Notes under the pieces: model-generated
Seen by the model: only the letters and a program-made list of their open reading frames with translations
Told to the model about the DNA's origin: nothing
Databases searched by the model: none
Shown: piece by piece, positions 56,622 to 64,000 of the stretch
Layout of the letters: the number at the start of each line of letters is the position of its first letter
Numbering within the stretch: position 1 is the first letter of the stretch
Made by a program: the position numbers and the translations under genes
Source: G942493275 sp942493275
Lineage (GTDB): Bacteria > Actinomycetota > Coriobacteriia > Anaerosomatales > PHET01
Direction: 5' to 3'
DNA: 64,000 bases
Assembly (NCBI GenBank): GCA_942493275.1
Contig: OW818687.1
Location: forward strand, 1,116,001 to 1,180,000

Positions 56622-57044
56622 ATGAACGAGCGCTTCGCCCAGAGGGTCACGAACAAACAGGTCAAGCACGACCTGCAGGTGCTGGCCGACTTCGTCCAGA
56701 TCTGGTGTGACGGACACCACCTCGACAGCGAGCGGAAGCGGGTCACCACGGACGCTGCCGAGCTGGGTACGTATGGTCGCAAGACGCCGACGGTGTGCGC
56801 CGAGTGCGAACAGCACCTCGCTTACGCCGAGAAGCGCCGCGCGGGCTGCCCTCACGACCCGAAGCCGTTCTGCGCCCACTGCGACACGCACTGCTACCGC
56901 GCCGAAGAGCGCGAGTGGCAGCAGCAGATGATGCGCTACGCCGGGCCGCGGTCGTGGAAGAAGGGCCACACGATCGACGGCATCAAGCACGCACTCGAAG
57001 GCCGCAAGTACCGCAACCGCGTCAGTGCCACTCAGGCCGACTAG
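56622..57044 (+). CDS. ygbA: YgbA-like nitrous-oxide-stimulated-promoter family protein
   Basis: 140 residues. The signature is HLDSERKRV...CAECEQHLAYAEKRRAGCPHDPKPFCAHCDTHCYR..REWQQQMMRYAGPRSW, with Cys pairs for a metal or iron-sulfur site. The E. coli homologue YgbA belongs to the NsrR nitrosative-stress regulon; its biochemical role is unclear. ATG with AAGGAG upstream. First gene after the FNR-type operator. Confidence 0.88.
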   Translation: MNERFAQRVTNKQVKHDLQVLADFVQIWCDGHHLDSERKRVTTDAAELGTYGRKTPTVCAECEQHLAYAEKRRAGCPHDPKPFCAHCDTHCYRAEEREWQQQMMRYAGPRSWKKGHTIDGIKHALEGRKYRNRVSATQAD

Positions 57045-57059
57045 ACCAGGAGGACGTCC

Positions 57060-57470
57060 ATGAGCACCACCGTTTCCCGCCAGATAGTCCGCATCGACGA
57101 CGAGCTCTGCAACGGCTGCGGAGCCTGCGTTTCTCCGTGCGCCGAGGGCGCCATCCAGATCATCGACGGCAAGGCCCGCGTCGTGCGCGAGGAGCTGTGC
57201 GACGGCGCCGGCTTCTGCCTCGGCGTTTGCCCCACGGGCGCACTCACCATCGAGGTCCGCGAGACCGTCGAGTTCGATCACGGCGCGGTCGAGGAGCACG
57301 TTGCCGAGACGCTCGCCGCCGCTGTCGCCGCCGGTAAGCCGGTCTACATCGCGCAGCACTGCTTCAACTGCGGGCGCAGCGAAGACGACGGTCCGCTGCT
57401 GCCGGTTCGCAAAGCCGGCGAGAGCACGTGGGTCTGCACCCGGTGCCTGCCGGCTCTTATCCACGGCTAA
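57060..57470 (+). CDS. Ferredoxin-type protein with 2[4Fe-4S] and a C-terminal four-Cys motif
   Basis: 136 residues. Two cluster motifs, CNGCGACVSPC...and CDGAGFCLGVCPTG (the first pattern CxxCxxCxxxC and the second CxxxxxCxxxC), followed by a helical part and then CFNC and CTRC (about 100-129), which look like a zinc ribbon or rubredoxin-like site. ATG directly after ygbA with AGGAGG upstream. A likely electron donor to the hybrid cluster protein, as Hcr is in E. coli. Confidence 0.9.
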   Translation: MSTTVSRQIVRIDDELCNGCGACVSPCAEGAIQIIDGKARVVREELCDGAGFCLGVCPTGALTIEVRETVEFDHGAVEEHVAETLAAAVAAGKPVYIAQHCFNCGRSEDDGPLLPVRKAGESTWVCTRCLPALIHG

Positions 57471-57554
57471 TCCTCCGAACCGCTCATGCGGATATCAGGA
57501 GTTTAGGAACCATCGCTCTACCCATGCCTGGAAGATAAACGGAGAGGGTGCAAG

Positions 57555-59183
57555 ATGACTACGCAACTTACTGAGATGTTCTGCAACCAGTGTGAGCAGG
57601 CGGCTCACGGAACCGGTTGCACCAAGGTCGGCATCTGCGGAAAGAACCCGGACGTCGCCGCGTTGCAAGACCTGCTGGTGTGGGCGAGCCGCTCGCTGGC
57701 CGCCGTTGCGGTTCAGGCGCCCGAGGGCACCGACCTGACCGCTGAGAGCAACTTCGTCGAGGACGCCCTGTTCACGACTCTGACCAACGTGGACTTTGGC
57801 GCCGAGACGGTCGCAGCCAAGGTCGACGAGGCGGTCGCGCTTCGTGACGCTCTCGCCGCCAAGGTCGGTGTGACCGTCGACGCGTTCGCCGTCCCCGCCG
57901 ACGTCGCGGCCAAGATCGCGCTGGCCGCCGAACTCGGCAGCCCGTGGGACACCGGTCGCGACGTCGACGTGCAGTCGCTGCAGGAGACCACGCTCTACGG
58001 CATGAAGGGCATCGCCGCTTACGCACATCACGCCCGCACCCTCGGCCAGACCGATCCGGCCATCGACGCGTACCTGTTCAGCACCCTCGTGGCGCTGGGC
58101 GACGAGTCGCTGGACCTCGGCGCGTGGGTTGGTCTCGCGCTGGAGTGCGGCAAGGTGAACCTGCGCACGATGGAGATCCTCGACGCCGCCAACACCGGCG
58201 CCTTCGGTCAGCCCGAGCCCACCTCGGTCACCTTGGGCCAGCGTCCCGGCAAGGCCATCTTGGTCTCCGGCCACGACCTCGCCGACCTCAAGGCGCTGCT
58301 CGACCAGACGCAGGGCACCGGCGTGGATGTCTACACTCACGGTGAGATGCTTCCTGCGCACGCCTACCCGGAGCTCAAGAAGTACGACAACCTGGTGGGC
58401 CACTTCGGCACCGCGTGGCAGAACCAGCACAAGGAGTTCAATGAGTTCCCCGGGGCGATCCTGCTCACCACCAACTGCCTGATGCCCCCGAAGGCCGAGT
58501 ACAAGGACCGTCTGTTCACCGCCAACGTCGTGCAGTTCCCTGGCGTCCCGCACGTTCACCGCGACGACTTCTCGGCAGTCATCGAGGCCGCCCAGGCCGC
58601 TGAGGGCTTCAAGTGGGCGACCACGGTCGGCGACGTCATGGTCGGCTTCGGCCACAACACGATCCTGTCGGTGGCCCCCACGGTCATCGAGGCAGTGAAG
58701 TCCGGCGCCATCCGCCACTTCTTCCTGGTTGGCGGCTGCGACGGCGCCCGCCCGGGCCGCAACTACTACACCGAGTTCGTCGAGGAAACGCCGAGCGACA
58801 CGATCGTGCTGACGCTCGCATGCGGCAAGTTCCGCTTCTTCGACAAGCAGCTCGGCGAGATCGGCGGACTGCCGCGTCTGATGGACGTAGGCCAGTGTAA
58901 CGACGCCTACTCGGCCATCAAGGTCGCCGCAGCGCTCGCCGACGCCTTCGAGTGCGGCGTGAATGATCTGCCGCTTTCGATGGTGCTCTCCTGGTACGAG
59001 CAGAAGGCCGTCGCAATCCTGCTGACGCTGCTGCACCTTGGCATCACCGACATCCGCCTTGGACCCACACTGCCGGCGTTCATCACCCCCAACGTCCTCG
59101 GCGTGCTGGTTGAGAACTTCGACATCAAGCCCATCGGCGCGAGCCCGCGCGAGGACCTCGTCGCCATCCTCGGAGAGGTCTAG
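57555..59183 (+). CDS. hcp: Hybrid cluster protein (hydroxylamine/NO reductase)
   Basis: 542 residues. The N-terminal cubane Cys are at 10, 13, 22 and 28 (Cx2Cx8Cx5C), the class I arrangement of strict anaerobes. Hybrid-cluster ligands fall in GVDVYTHGEMLPAH, TTNCLMPP, VGGCDGARPG and the GQCNDAYSA segment with Glu. Hcp reduces NO to N2O and protects against nitrosative stress, and can reduce hydroxylamine in vitro. It sits between its ferredoxin-like donor and two small cytochromes. Confidence 0.97.
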   Translation: MTTQLTEMFCNQCEQAAHGTGCTKVGICGKNPDVAALQDLLVWASRSLAAVAVQAPEGTDLTAESNFVEDALFTTLTNVDFGAETVAAKVDEAVALRDALAAKVGVTVDAFAVPADVAAKIALAAELGSPWDTGRDVDVQSLQETTLYGMKGIAAYAHHARTLGQTDPAIDAYLFSTLVALGDESLDLGAWVGLALECGKVNLRTMEILDAANTGAFGQPEPTSVTLGQRPGKAILVSGHDLADLKALLDQTQGTGVDVYTHGEMLPAHAYPELKKYDNLVGHFGTAWQNQHKEFNEFPGAILLTTNCLMPPKAEYKDRLFTANVVQFPGVPHVHRDDFSAVIEAAQAAEGFKWATTVGDVMVGFGHNTILSVAPTVIEAVKSGAIRHFFLVGGCDGARPGRNYYTEFVEETPSDTIVLTLACGKFRFFDKQLGEIGGLPRLMDVGQCNDAYSAIKVAAALADAFECGVNDLPLSMVLSWYEQKAVAILLTLLHLGITDIRLGPTLPAFITPNVLGVLVENFDIKPIGASPREDLVAILGEV

Positions 59184-59190
59184 TCACAAC

Positions 59191-59571
59191 ATGAAGTCGC
59201 GTACGCTCCTCATCGCAACTCTCATCATCGGGATACTCGCAGCGCTGGGGGGAATCGCGTACGCCTTCGGTACGCCGCAGGCGCCGGACTCCGCTGACAC
59301 GGCCACGGAGTCCGCGCCTGCGGCAACCGCCCCGCAGGTCTCGGAGCCGACCCCGGCTCCCGAGGCCGGCGGTGGCGGCGGGATGGGCGAGGTGCCGCTT
59401 CCGGGCCCGGACGCAGAGGCGCCGCCCGCAGATCCCAGCTCGCCCTTCGCCATCGAGATCCCCGGCTGCGTGTGCCACAGTGATGACCCTGAGGTCGTCA
59501 AGGAGCACGAGCAGTACCGCATGAACCAGTGCGCGGGCTGCCATGCTGGCGGCACGCCGACAGGACAGTGA
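59191..59571 (+). CDS. Small secreted/anchored cytochrome-like protein with CXCH and CXXCH motifs
   Basis: 126 residues. N-terminal membrane helix or signal (TLLIATLIIGILAALGGIAYAFG), a long Pro/Ala/Glu/Gly linker (about 25-88), and a 35-residue C-terminal domain: IPGCVCHSDDPEVVKEHEQY then QCAGCH. The first site has one residue between its Cys. The gene starts 7 nt after hcp, so it is in the same operon. It shares the C-terminal domain with the next gene. An extracytoplasmic electron carrier is likely; no named family was recognised. Confidence 0.85.
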   Translation: MKSRTLLIATLIIGILAALGGIAYAFGTPQAPDSADTATESAPAATAPQVSEPTPAPEAGGGGGMGEVPLPGPDAEAPPADPSSPFAIEIPGCVCHSDDPEVVKEHEQYRMNQCAGCHAGGTPTGQ

Positions 59572-59579
59572 GCGCACGC

Positions 59580-59924
59580 ATGAGCGAGTTCGAGCCCGAT
59601 GTGTCCACCGAAGTGAGCCCCGAGGAACCGCGCACCGAACCCAAGGATCCGCTGTGGAAGCGGCTGCTGTTCGGTGCGTTCGTGACGTTCGCCGTCCTGT
59701 TCTTCGCCGCGGCTGTCCTCTATAAGTTCGGGTCCATGTGGGTTCCCTCGGCCGAGACGAAGGCCGAGTACGAAGTGCTGAGGGCTTCCGGCGCCGCACC
59801 CGAGATCGAGCGACGATTCCACATCCCGATTCCGGGATGCGTATGCCACAGCGACGACCCGGTGCTTACCATGCAGCACTCGACGCGCCGGGTGAGCGAG
59901 TGCATGGGGTGCCACGGGGGCTAG
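59580..59924 (+). CDS. Second small membrane-anchored cytochrome-like protein (CXCH + CXXCH)
   Basis: 114 residues. An acidic cytosolic start (1-24), one membrane helix (LLFGAFVTFAVLFFAAAVLYKFG), then an outside domain: IPIPGCVCHSDDPVLTMQHSTRR and ECMGCHGG at the very end. Over 35 residues it repeats the PGCVCHSDDP...C-x-G-C-H pattern of the previous protein, so the two are paralogues. The start is 8 nt after the previous stop. Last gene of the hcp operon. Confidence 0.85.
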   Translation: MSEFEPDVSTEVSPEEPRTEPKDPLWKRLLFGAFVTFAVLFFAAAVLYKFGSMWVPSAETKAEYEVLRASGAAPEIERRFHIPIPGCVCHSDDPVLTMQHSTRRVSECMGCHGG

Positions 59925-59933
59925 GCGAGTCGG

Positions 59934-61268
59934 CTACTTCCCTTGCGCGGTCCGGCCTCTCACGGGATGCTCGGCGACCGCGACGTCCTCCATCGCCTGA
60001 GTCTGTGCGTCCGCGACAGTTCCCCACCAGCGTGCGTATGCCGATACGAGCGGCGGGGCCGAGAACCCATGCGCGATCGCGCTCAACACCACGCAGACCG
60101 CCGCTGTCGACGCGATGATCTCGCCGTTCGGGATGCTCTCCTCGATGAGCAGCACCGTAAACACCACCGTCGCGAGGCCTCGGGGACCGAACCAGCCCAT
60201 GAACGCGACCGTCTGCCAGCGGGCGTGAGTGCCGATGGTCGCGACGGCGACGGATATCAGGCGCAGGGCGACCAGGCTGATGAACGCGTAGGCGACCTCG
60301 CGCACGCCGACGTACTCCAGCGCGGTGGGCAGCAGGGCCGCTCCGACCAGGATGAAGCTCGCCGCGTCGAAGACGGTGCCGAGTTGACCGGTCAGCGCGT
60401 TGTCGGAAGGCGATCGCGCGTCCGATGCCAGCCCAAAGATCACGCCGCCCGCGAACGCGCCGATGAACCCGCTACCGCCGAGGACCGCGGCGCAGACGAA
60501 GGTGCCGATCGAGATGCACAGGATCGCGATTCGCCGCCACGTCTCATCCATGACGTCATGCGCGGCGGCGAACCGGAACAGCAGGCCGCCCAGGCCTCCC
60601 ACCAGTGCTCCGCCGAGGACGCCCAGTCCGATCTGGCGAGCGAGCTCGGTGACGAACGCGCCGCTCTCGTAGCCTGCGGGGTCGGCGGCGATGGCGAGCA
60701 GCACGAGGAACACCGGCACCGACAGGCCGTCGTTCAGGCCGCTTTCGACGTTCAGGCCCTGGCGCACAGTCACCGGAATCCGCTTGTCGCTGACCACGGC
60801 CTCGCCGAGCGCCGCGTCCGTGGGTGCGAGCATCGTCGCGATCAGCGCCGCGCCGATCAGCCCGATCGCCGGCAGCATTCCCGCCGCTACCGCGGTGCCC
60901 AGGACCAGCATGACGGGCAGCCCGATGCCGAGCAGGCGCAGCGGGACCTTGTAGCCCCGGCGAAGCGCCTTCAGGTCGATGCGCACCGCATCGTGGAAGA
61001 GCATGAGCGCCAAGGTCACCTCGGCGGCGGTTTTGACGACCTCACTATGCAGGTCAATCTCCACGAGTCCGAATCCGCTTGCACCAACGATGAACCCGAC
61101 GACGATCATCGCCGTCGGCATGCTGACCCACCAGCGCTCCATGCGGTGCGACAGCAGCGCATAGCCAAGAATCATGATCAGGCCGAGAAGTACCGTGGGG
61201 TTCTCGATGACCGGCTCCCTCCTGGGCGGACGTTCAGTACTGTTGGTACCCCGAGGAGGGCGCAACAC
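59934..61268 (-). CDS. CPA1 family cation:proton antiporter
   Basis: About 444 residues with 12-13 membrane helices. The ion-site signatures are ATMLAPTDAALGEAVVSD and NVESGLNDGLSVPVFLVLLA (the Asn-Asp pair of CPA1), and WFGPRGLATVVFTVLL is also typical. It exchanges Na+ or K+ for protons. The start is uncertain: the listed GTG at 61268 (or TTG at 61265) overlaps the upstream gene by 35 nt, while an AGGAGG follows that gene's stop without a normal start codon behind it. Confidence 0.93.
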   Translation of the reverse strand: MLRPPRGTNSTERPPRREPVIENPTVLLGLIMILGYALLSHRMERWWVSMPTAMIVVGFIVGASGFGLVEIDLHSEVVKTAAEVTLALMLFHDAVRIDLKALRRGYKVPLRLLGIGLPVMLVLGTAVAAGMLPAIGLIGAALIATMLAPTDAALGEAVVSDKRIPVTVRQGLNVESGLNDGLSVPVFLVLLAIAADPAGYESGAFVTELARQIGLGVLGGALVGGLGGLLFRFAAAHDVMDETWRRIAILCISIGTFVCAAVLGGSGFIGAFAGGVIFGLASDARSPSDNALTGQLGTVFDAASFILVGAALLPTALEYVGVREVAYAFISLVALRLISVAVATIGTHARWQTVAFMGWFGPRGLATVVFTVLLIEESIPNGEIIASTAAVCVVLSAIAHGFSAPPLVSAYARWWGTVADAQTQAMEDVAVAEHPVRGRTAQGK

Positions 61269-61923
61269 CTTCCTCTTGCGGGTCGGGCGTGAGTCGGTCG
61301 ATCGGCGATTCAGCCGTCACCGTTGCGGCGGGGACTCTCGTGCCGGACTCCCGGCCCAGCGGCCACAGCAGTGCGGGGCACCGCTTGGGTGTCAGCCCGT
61401 CCGCCAGCAGGTGACTGAGGTAGCCCCAGCCGAACCAGAGTCCAAGAACCACCGGCAGCCTCGCGAGCCCGAAGACGGCGCAGGCGGCGAGCGTCGCGCC
61501 CGCGGTGATTGCGAGTGAGTGCGTCGGCCCCCGGTGTCCGGCGACCCGCCTCACCATCCAGGACGTGAGCAGAAGTGCGACGCCTACCATGAGCGCGAGC
61601 CAGGCCCAGCCCGCCAACGACGCAGAGTAGCCGAGCAGCGGTTCACCCAGCACCGCACCTATCCCGCTCGCGCCATCCCGCTCCAGCATCCACGCGCCGT
61701 ACACCCGCAGCAGTAGGAACGTTCCGCCGAATACGATGAGCGACACGGGTATCCGTGCCGAGATCCACGCCTGCTTGTGGTCGATGTCGGGAGCCAGCGA
61801 CCCGACGGCGGCCGTCCCCATGGCGGCGACTGTGGCTGCGAGGTCAAGTCGCCCCTGACTCGTCAGCCACAGTGCACCGCCTGTGGTGAATACCGCGAAT
61901 GCCATGTGTTCAGGACCGCGCAC
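61234..61923 (-). CDS. YdjM/LexA-regulated-type membrane-bound metal-dependent hydrolase
   Basis: 229 residues. The family signature is seen in VGSLAPDIDHKQAW (APDIDH) and HRGPTHSLAI (HRxxTHS), with GYLSHLLADGLTPKR giving another His-Asp pair; four or five membrane helices surround them. Family enzymes are predicted phospholipase-like hydrolases, with function unproven. GTG at 61923 with GGAGGG 7 nt upstream, preferred to the ATG at 61905. Upstream partner of the antiporter. Confidence 0.88.
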   Translation of the reverse strand: MRGPEHMAFAVFTTGGALWLTSQGRLDLAATVAAMGTAAVGSLAPDIDHKQAWISARIPVSLIVFGGTFLLLRVYGAWMLERDGASGIGAVLGEPLLGYSASLAGWAWLALMVGVALLLTSWMVRRVAGHRGPTHSLAITAGATLAACAVFGLARLPVVLGLWFGWGYLSHLLADGLTPKRCPALLWPLGRESGTRVPAATVTAESPIDRLTPDPQEEGVAPSSGYQQY

Positions 61924-61996
61924 AACCCAACCCTCCGTCGTCGACCGGCCGCCAACAACTTACGGAATCGCTCTGACATCGGGCGTGCGCGTGGGA

Positions 61997-62953
61997 TCAG
62001 CGGCCCTCTGCGGGCTCCACCGCGACTTCGACCGGCAGGGCGCACTGCCCGCGGGTCTTCCACACCGAGTACAGCATCGAGCCGCCGACCGTGCCGAGGA
62101 TCACCACGATCGATAGCGGGATCGGCACGTGGATGAGGTCGACCGCGAGCATCTTGACCCCGACGAATCCCAGCACGATCGCCAAGCCGTAGTGCAGGTA
62201 GTGGAACCGGTCGATGCAGCCGGCCAGTGCGAAGTAGAGCGAGCGCAGGCCGAGAATTGCGAACACGTTCGAGGTGAACACGATGAAGGGGTCGCTTGAG
62301 ACCGCGAGAACCGCCGGTACCGAGTCGACCGCGAACACCAGGTCTGCCGACTCCACCGCGATCAGCGCGAGCGCGAGGCTGGTGAAGACCAGCTTCCCGG
62401 CCCGCCGATATGCGAAGTCACCACCCTGATAGCCGCAGTCGATCGGCAGGTGGTTCTCGGCGAATCGGACGACCGGGTTGTTGCGAGGGTCGCCGCTCGA
62501 CTCGTCGGACCTCCACATCTTGAAGGCGGTGTAGACGAGGAATCCGCCGAAGACGTAGATGATCCAGTGGAACTGCTCGAGAAGCGCAATGCCTCCGAAG
62601 ATGAAGGCGAGCCGGAACACGATAGCGCCGAGGATGCCCCAGAACAGCACCTTGTGCTGGAACTTCCCGGCTATGCCGAGCGAGGTGAAGATGACTACGA
62701 ACACGAAGAGATTGTCGATGGAGAGTGACTTCTCTATGAGGAACGCGGCGAGGTACTGCTGTGCGACGTGAGCGCCCTGCCAGAACCAGATGAATCCGCC
62801 GAACGCCAGCGCGAGACTGATCCAGCCGGCGGACCACCAGAGCGCCTCTTTGACGCTCGTCTCCTTGTCGTTACGGTGCGCGACGAAGAGATCGAGCATC
62901 AGGAGCGCGACGATTGCGGCGCTGAACAGCGCCCAGGGGAGCAACTCTTCCAA
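61997..62953 (-). CDS. TerC family integral membrane protein (Alx-like, manganese export)
   Basis: 318 residues, seven to nine helices. TerC signatures: SLSIDNLFVFVVIF and ALIAVESADLVFAVDSVPAVLAVS with the acidic membrane residues, and FTSNVFAILGLRSLYFAL. Relatives such as Alx and MeeF export Mn2+. TTG start with AAGGAGG upstream that can be hidden in a hairpin, and a yybP-ykoY riboswitch in the leader, both supporting manganese control. Confidence 0.94.
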   Translation of the reverse strand: MEELLPWALFSAAIVALLMLDLFVAHRNDKETSVKEALWWSAGWISLALAFGGFIWFWQGAHVAQQYLAAFLIEKSLSIDNLFVFVVIFTSLGIAGKFQHKVLFWGILGAIVFRLAFIFGGIALLEQFHWIIYVFGGFLVYTAFKMWRSDESSGDPRNNPVVRFAENHLPIDCGYQGGDFAYRRAGKLVFTSLALALIAVESADLVFAVDSVPAVLAVSSDPFIVFTSNVFAILGLRSLYFALAGCIDRFHYLHYGLAIVLGFVGVKMLAVDLIHVPIPLSIVVILGTVGGSMLYSVWKTRGQCALPVEVAVEPAEGR

Positions 62954-62961
62954 CGTGTGGT

Positions 62962-62998
62962 GCCTCCTTGTGTGTGTGGAGGCTTCAGATGGGCCTCC
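62962..62998 (-). promoter_or_regulatory. Alternative hairpins covering the terC ribosome binding site
   Basis: On the transcript GGAGGC (62998-62993), GCCTCC (62983-62978) and GGAGGC (62967-62962, the ribosome binding site itself) follow one another. The middle copy can pair either backwards, freeing the site, or forwards, hiding it. This is the standard antisequestor/sequestor plan of translational riboswitches. Confidence 0.7.
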
Positions 62999-63014
62999 GG
63001 CACGGACTTCATGC

Positions 63015-63107
63015 CGAAGGTCTTGCCGCTTGAGAGCGCGTCCGGGACCGATCGGTCCGTAGTGACGAACGCGCCGCCCACCGTGGTGGACCGGCTACTC
63101 CCCTTCG
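63015..63107 (-). ncRNA. yybP-ykoY (manganese) riboswitch aptamer
   Basis: The transcript contains the family hallmark GGGGAGTAG (63103-63095) and the second conserved segment CAAGACCTTCGGC (63025-63013). Helix P1 forms between CGAAGG (63107-63102) and CCTTCG (63020-63015). The element lies directly upstream of terC, one of the classic genes of this riboswitch class, and begins about 4 nt after the predicted transcription start. Confidence 0.88.
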
Positions 63108-63117
63108 AGTGGGGGAG

Positions 63118-63146
63118 ATGCTACCTGCCATGCCCGATCGTTTCAA
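63118..63146 (-). promoter_or_regulatory. Sigma-70-type promoter of the terC leader
   Basis: On the minus strand TTGAAA (63146-63141) and TAGCAT (63123-63118) are 17 bp apart; predicted start near 63111, just ahead of the aptamer. Confidence 0.7.
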
Positions 63147-63208
63147 GGGGGTGGGTACAAGGTCAATATGTCTCCGAACGCGAGGAGTCCTCGGCAAGGG
63201 AGAGCGAC

Positions 63209-63418
63209 ATGGATGACCCCAAGAAGCCCAAGGTGCCCGATGAGTTCGTGAATCCGTCCGGGCTGAGCAAGGTCGACTGCGACACGCCGGACGGTGACCA
63301 GGAGGTCGAAGAGTGCGACCTCGAGATCACCGCCCAGGTCAAGGATCTGTTCCTGGAAGAGACGCTACCCGGCGCCGGCATTCCAGGCTACGAAGGCGAG
63401 GAAGACGGCGGAGGCTAG
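63209..63418 (+). CDS. Small acidic protein of unknown function
   Basis: 69 residues, rich in Asp, Glu, Pro and Gly, with two Cys (CDTPDGDQEVEEC) and no hydrophobic segment; probably a small soluble, partly disordered protein. ATG with AAGGGAG 6 nt upstream. Divergent from the riboswitch-controlled terC and convergent with the next membrane protein. No family recognised. Confidence 0.7.
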   Translation: MDDPKKPKVPDEFVNPSGLSKVDCDTPDGDQEVEECDLEITAQVKDLFLEETLPGAGIPGYEGEEDGGG

Positions 63419-63430
63419 CGGCCGGTCTGT

Positions 63431-64000
63431 CTATGCTCCGTGGGGACGTCCGACGCGTGCGGTCGACCGGTTCCAACCCAGGTGAGCCGCGAGCCATGAG
63501 GTTCCGGCTCCCAGCGCCGCTCCGACGAAGACGCCCACCATGCCCTGAGCGAGTGCGAAGTAGGCGGACTGAATCGGTCCGGCGACGTCGGCGCCTGCCG
63601 GCGTGAACGAACGCATCAGCCCCATGACCACTGTTGCGGCAAGCATCCCTACCGCCGAGAACAGGGCCATTGTGAGCGACCCGTGAGATCGGTCCAGCAG
63701 CCAGCCCGTCACCGCTCCTGCGGCTGCCGCTGCGAGCACGGCCGACATCCACGCCGTCAGCGCGAGCGGAGATCCGTCCGTCAGTGCGAGGAAGATGGCG
63801 ACCATGAACGCGCCGGTGAAGGTGACTCCGCCCAAGAGTGCGGTCCACAGGGCCTTGCTCTGCCCGAAGTCCGCCACCGTCACGGCATACCAACCGATAG
63901 CGGCAGGGAAGACGATCGCGAACGGAAACTCGTACGCGACCCACACATAGCCGGCAGCGGCTGAAGCGAGACCGAATACCGCAGCGCCCACCAGTGAGTT
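63431..64000 (-). CDS. Polytopic membrane protein, 5' end beyond the window
   Basis: At least 186 residues with about six hydrophobic helices (for example PFAIVFPAAIGWYAVTVADFG, VTFTGAFMVAIFLALTD, SLTMALFSAVGMLAATVVMGLM, YFALAQGMVGVFVGAALGAG). A GTG lies at 63991, but the frame stays open to the window edge, so the true start may be outside. No family is recognised. Confidence 0.7.
   Translation of the reverse strand, partial: NSLVGAAVFGLASAAAGYVWVAYEFPFAIVFPAAIGWYAVTVADFGQSKALWTALLGGVTFTGAFMVAIFLALTDGSPLALTAWMSAVLAAAAAGAVTGWLLDRSHGSLTMALFSAVGMLAATVVMGLMRSFTPAGADVAGPIQSAYFALAQGMVGVFVGAALGAGTSWLAAHLGWNRSTARVGRPHGA

Overview
This is a high-GC bacterial chromosome segment built around the replication origin. 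The order rpmH-rnpA-yidD-yidC-jag-rsmG-parA-parB on one side and dnaA-dnaN-recF-dciA-gyrB-gyrA on the other, with DnaA boxes and parS sites between them, fixes the origin near 18.6-19.2 kb. High GC, a pair of WYL regulators of PafB/PafC type, a two-subunit iron-sulfur L-serine dehydratase, an N-terminal-rubredoxin rubrerythrin, a class I (Cx2Cx8Cx5C) hybrid cluster protein and small membrane-bound cytochromes c suggest an anaerobic or microaerophilic actinobacterium, probably of the Coriobacteriia/Anaerosomatales type. That assignment is inference.

Layout. 0-8 kb: a double alpha/beta-hydrolase fused to a membrane domain, a TetR regulator, tRNA-Ile, a DUF151 nuclease-like protein, a MacAB-like export system and a HAD phosphatase. 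8-18.7 kb: gyrA, gyrB, dciA, recF, dnaN, dnaA and a GHKL-ATPase/winged-helix protein, all on the minus strand. 18.6-19.3 kb: oriC. 19.4-24.6 kb: rpmH to parB on the plus strand, with two parS sites at rsmG. 24.7-32 kb: AddB/AddA recombination nuclease and rlmN. 32-39 kb: rubrerythrin, a multihaem cytochrome c, an HtrA protease, an MFS exporter and D-Ala-D-Ala ligase. 38.7-47 kb: orphan histidine kinase with P2-type ATPase, the two serine dehydratase subunits (split apart) and a Feo iron-uptake locus between them. 47-52.6 kb: a secreted protein, a DinG helicase with exonuclease domain and two WYL regulators. 52.9-55.8 kb: a three-gene membrane/signalling module headed by a degenerate PAS-histidine kinase. 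55.7-59.9 kb: a nitrosative-stress locus (Crp/Fnr regulator, YgbA-like protein, ferredoxin, hybrid cluster protein, two small cytochromes). 59.9-64 kb: CPA1 antiporter, YdjM-like protein, TerC under a yybP-ykoY (manganese) riboswitch, and two poorly known genes.

The least ordinary content is: (a) a haem-binding-like motif with one residue fewer than usual, C-X-C-H, in three separate cytochrome-like proteins, two of them directly behind hcp; (b) an FNR-type palindrome placed as for class II activation before the hcp operon; (c) a complete regulatory leader before terC (promoter, riboswitch aptamer, alternative hairpins covering the ribosome binding site); (d) a parS site that contains the start codon of rsmG; (e) enzymes that have lost catalytic residues (second hydrolase domain, PAS kinase).
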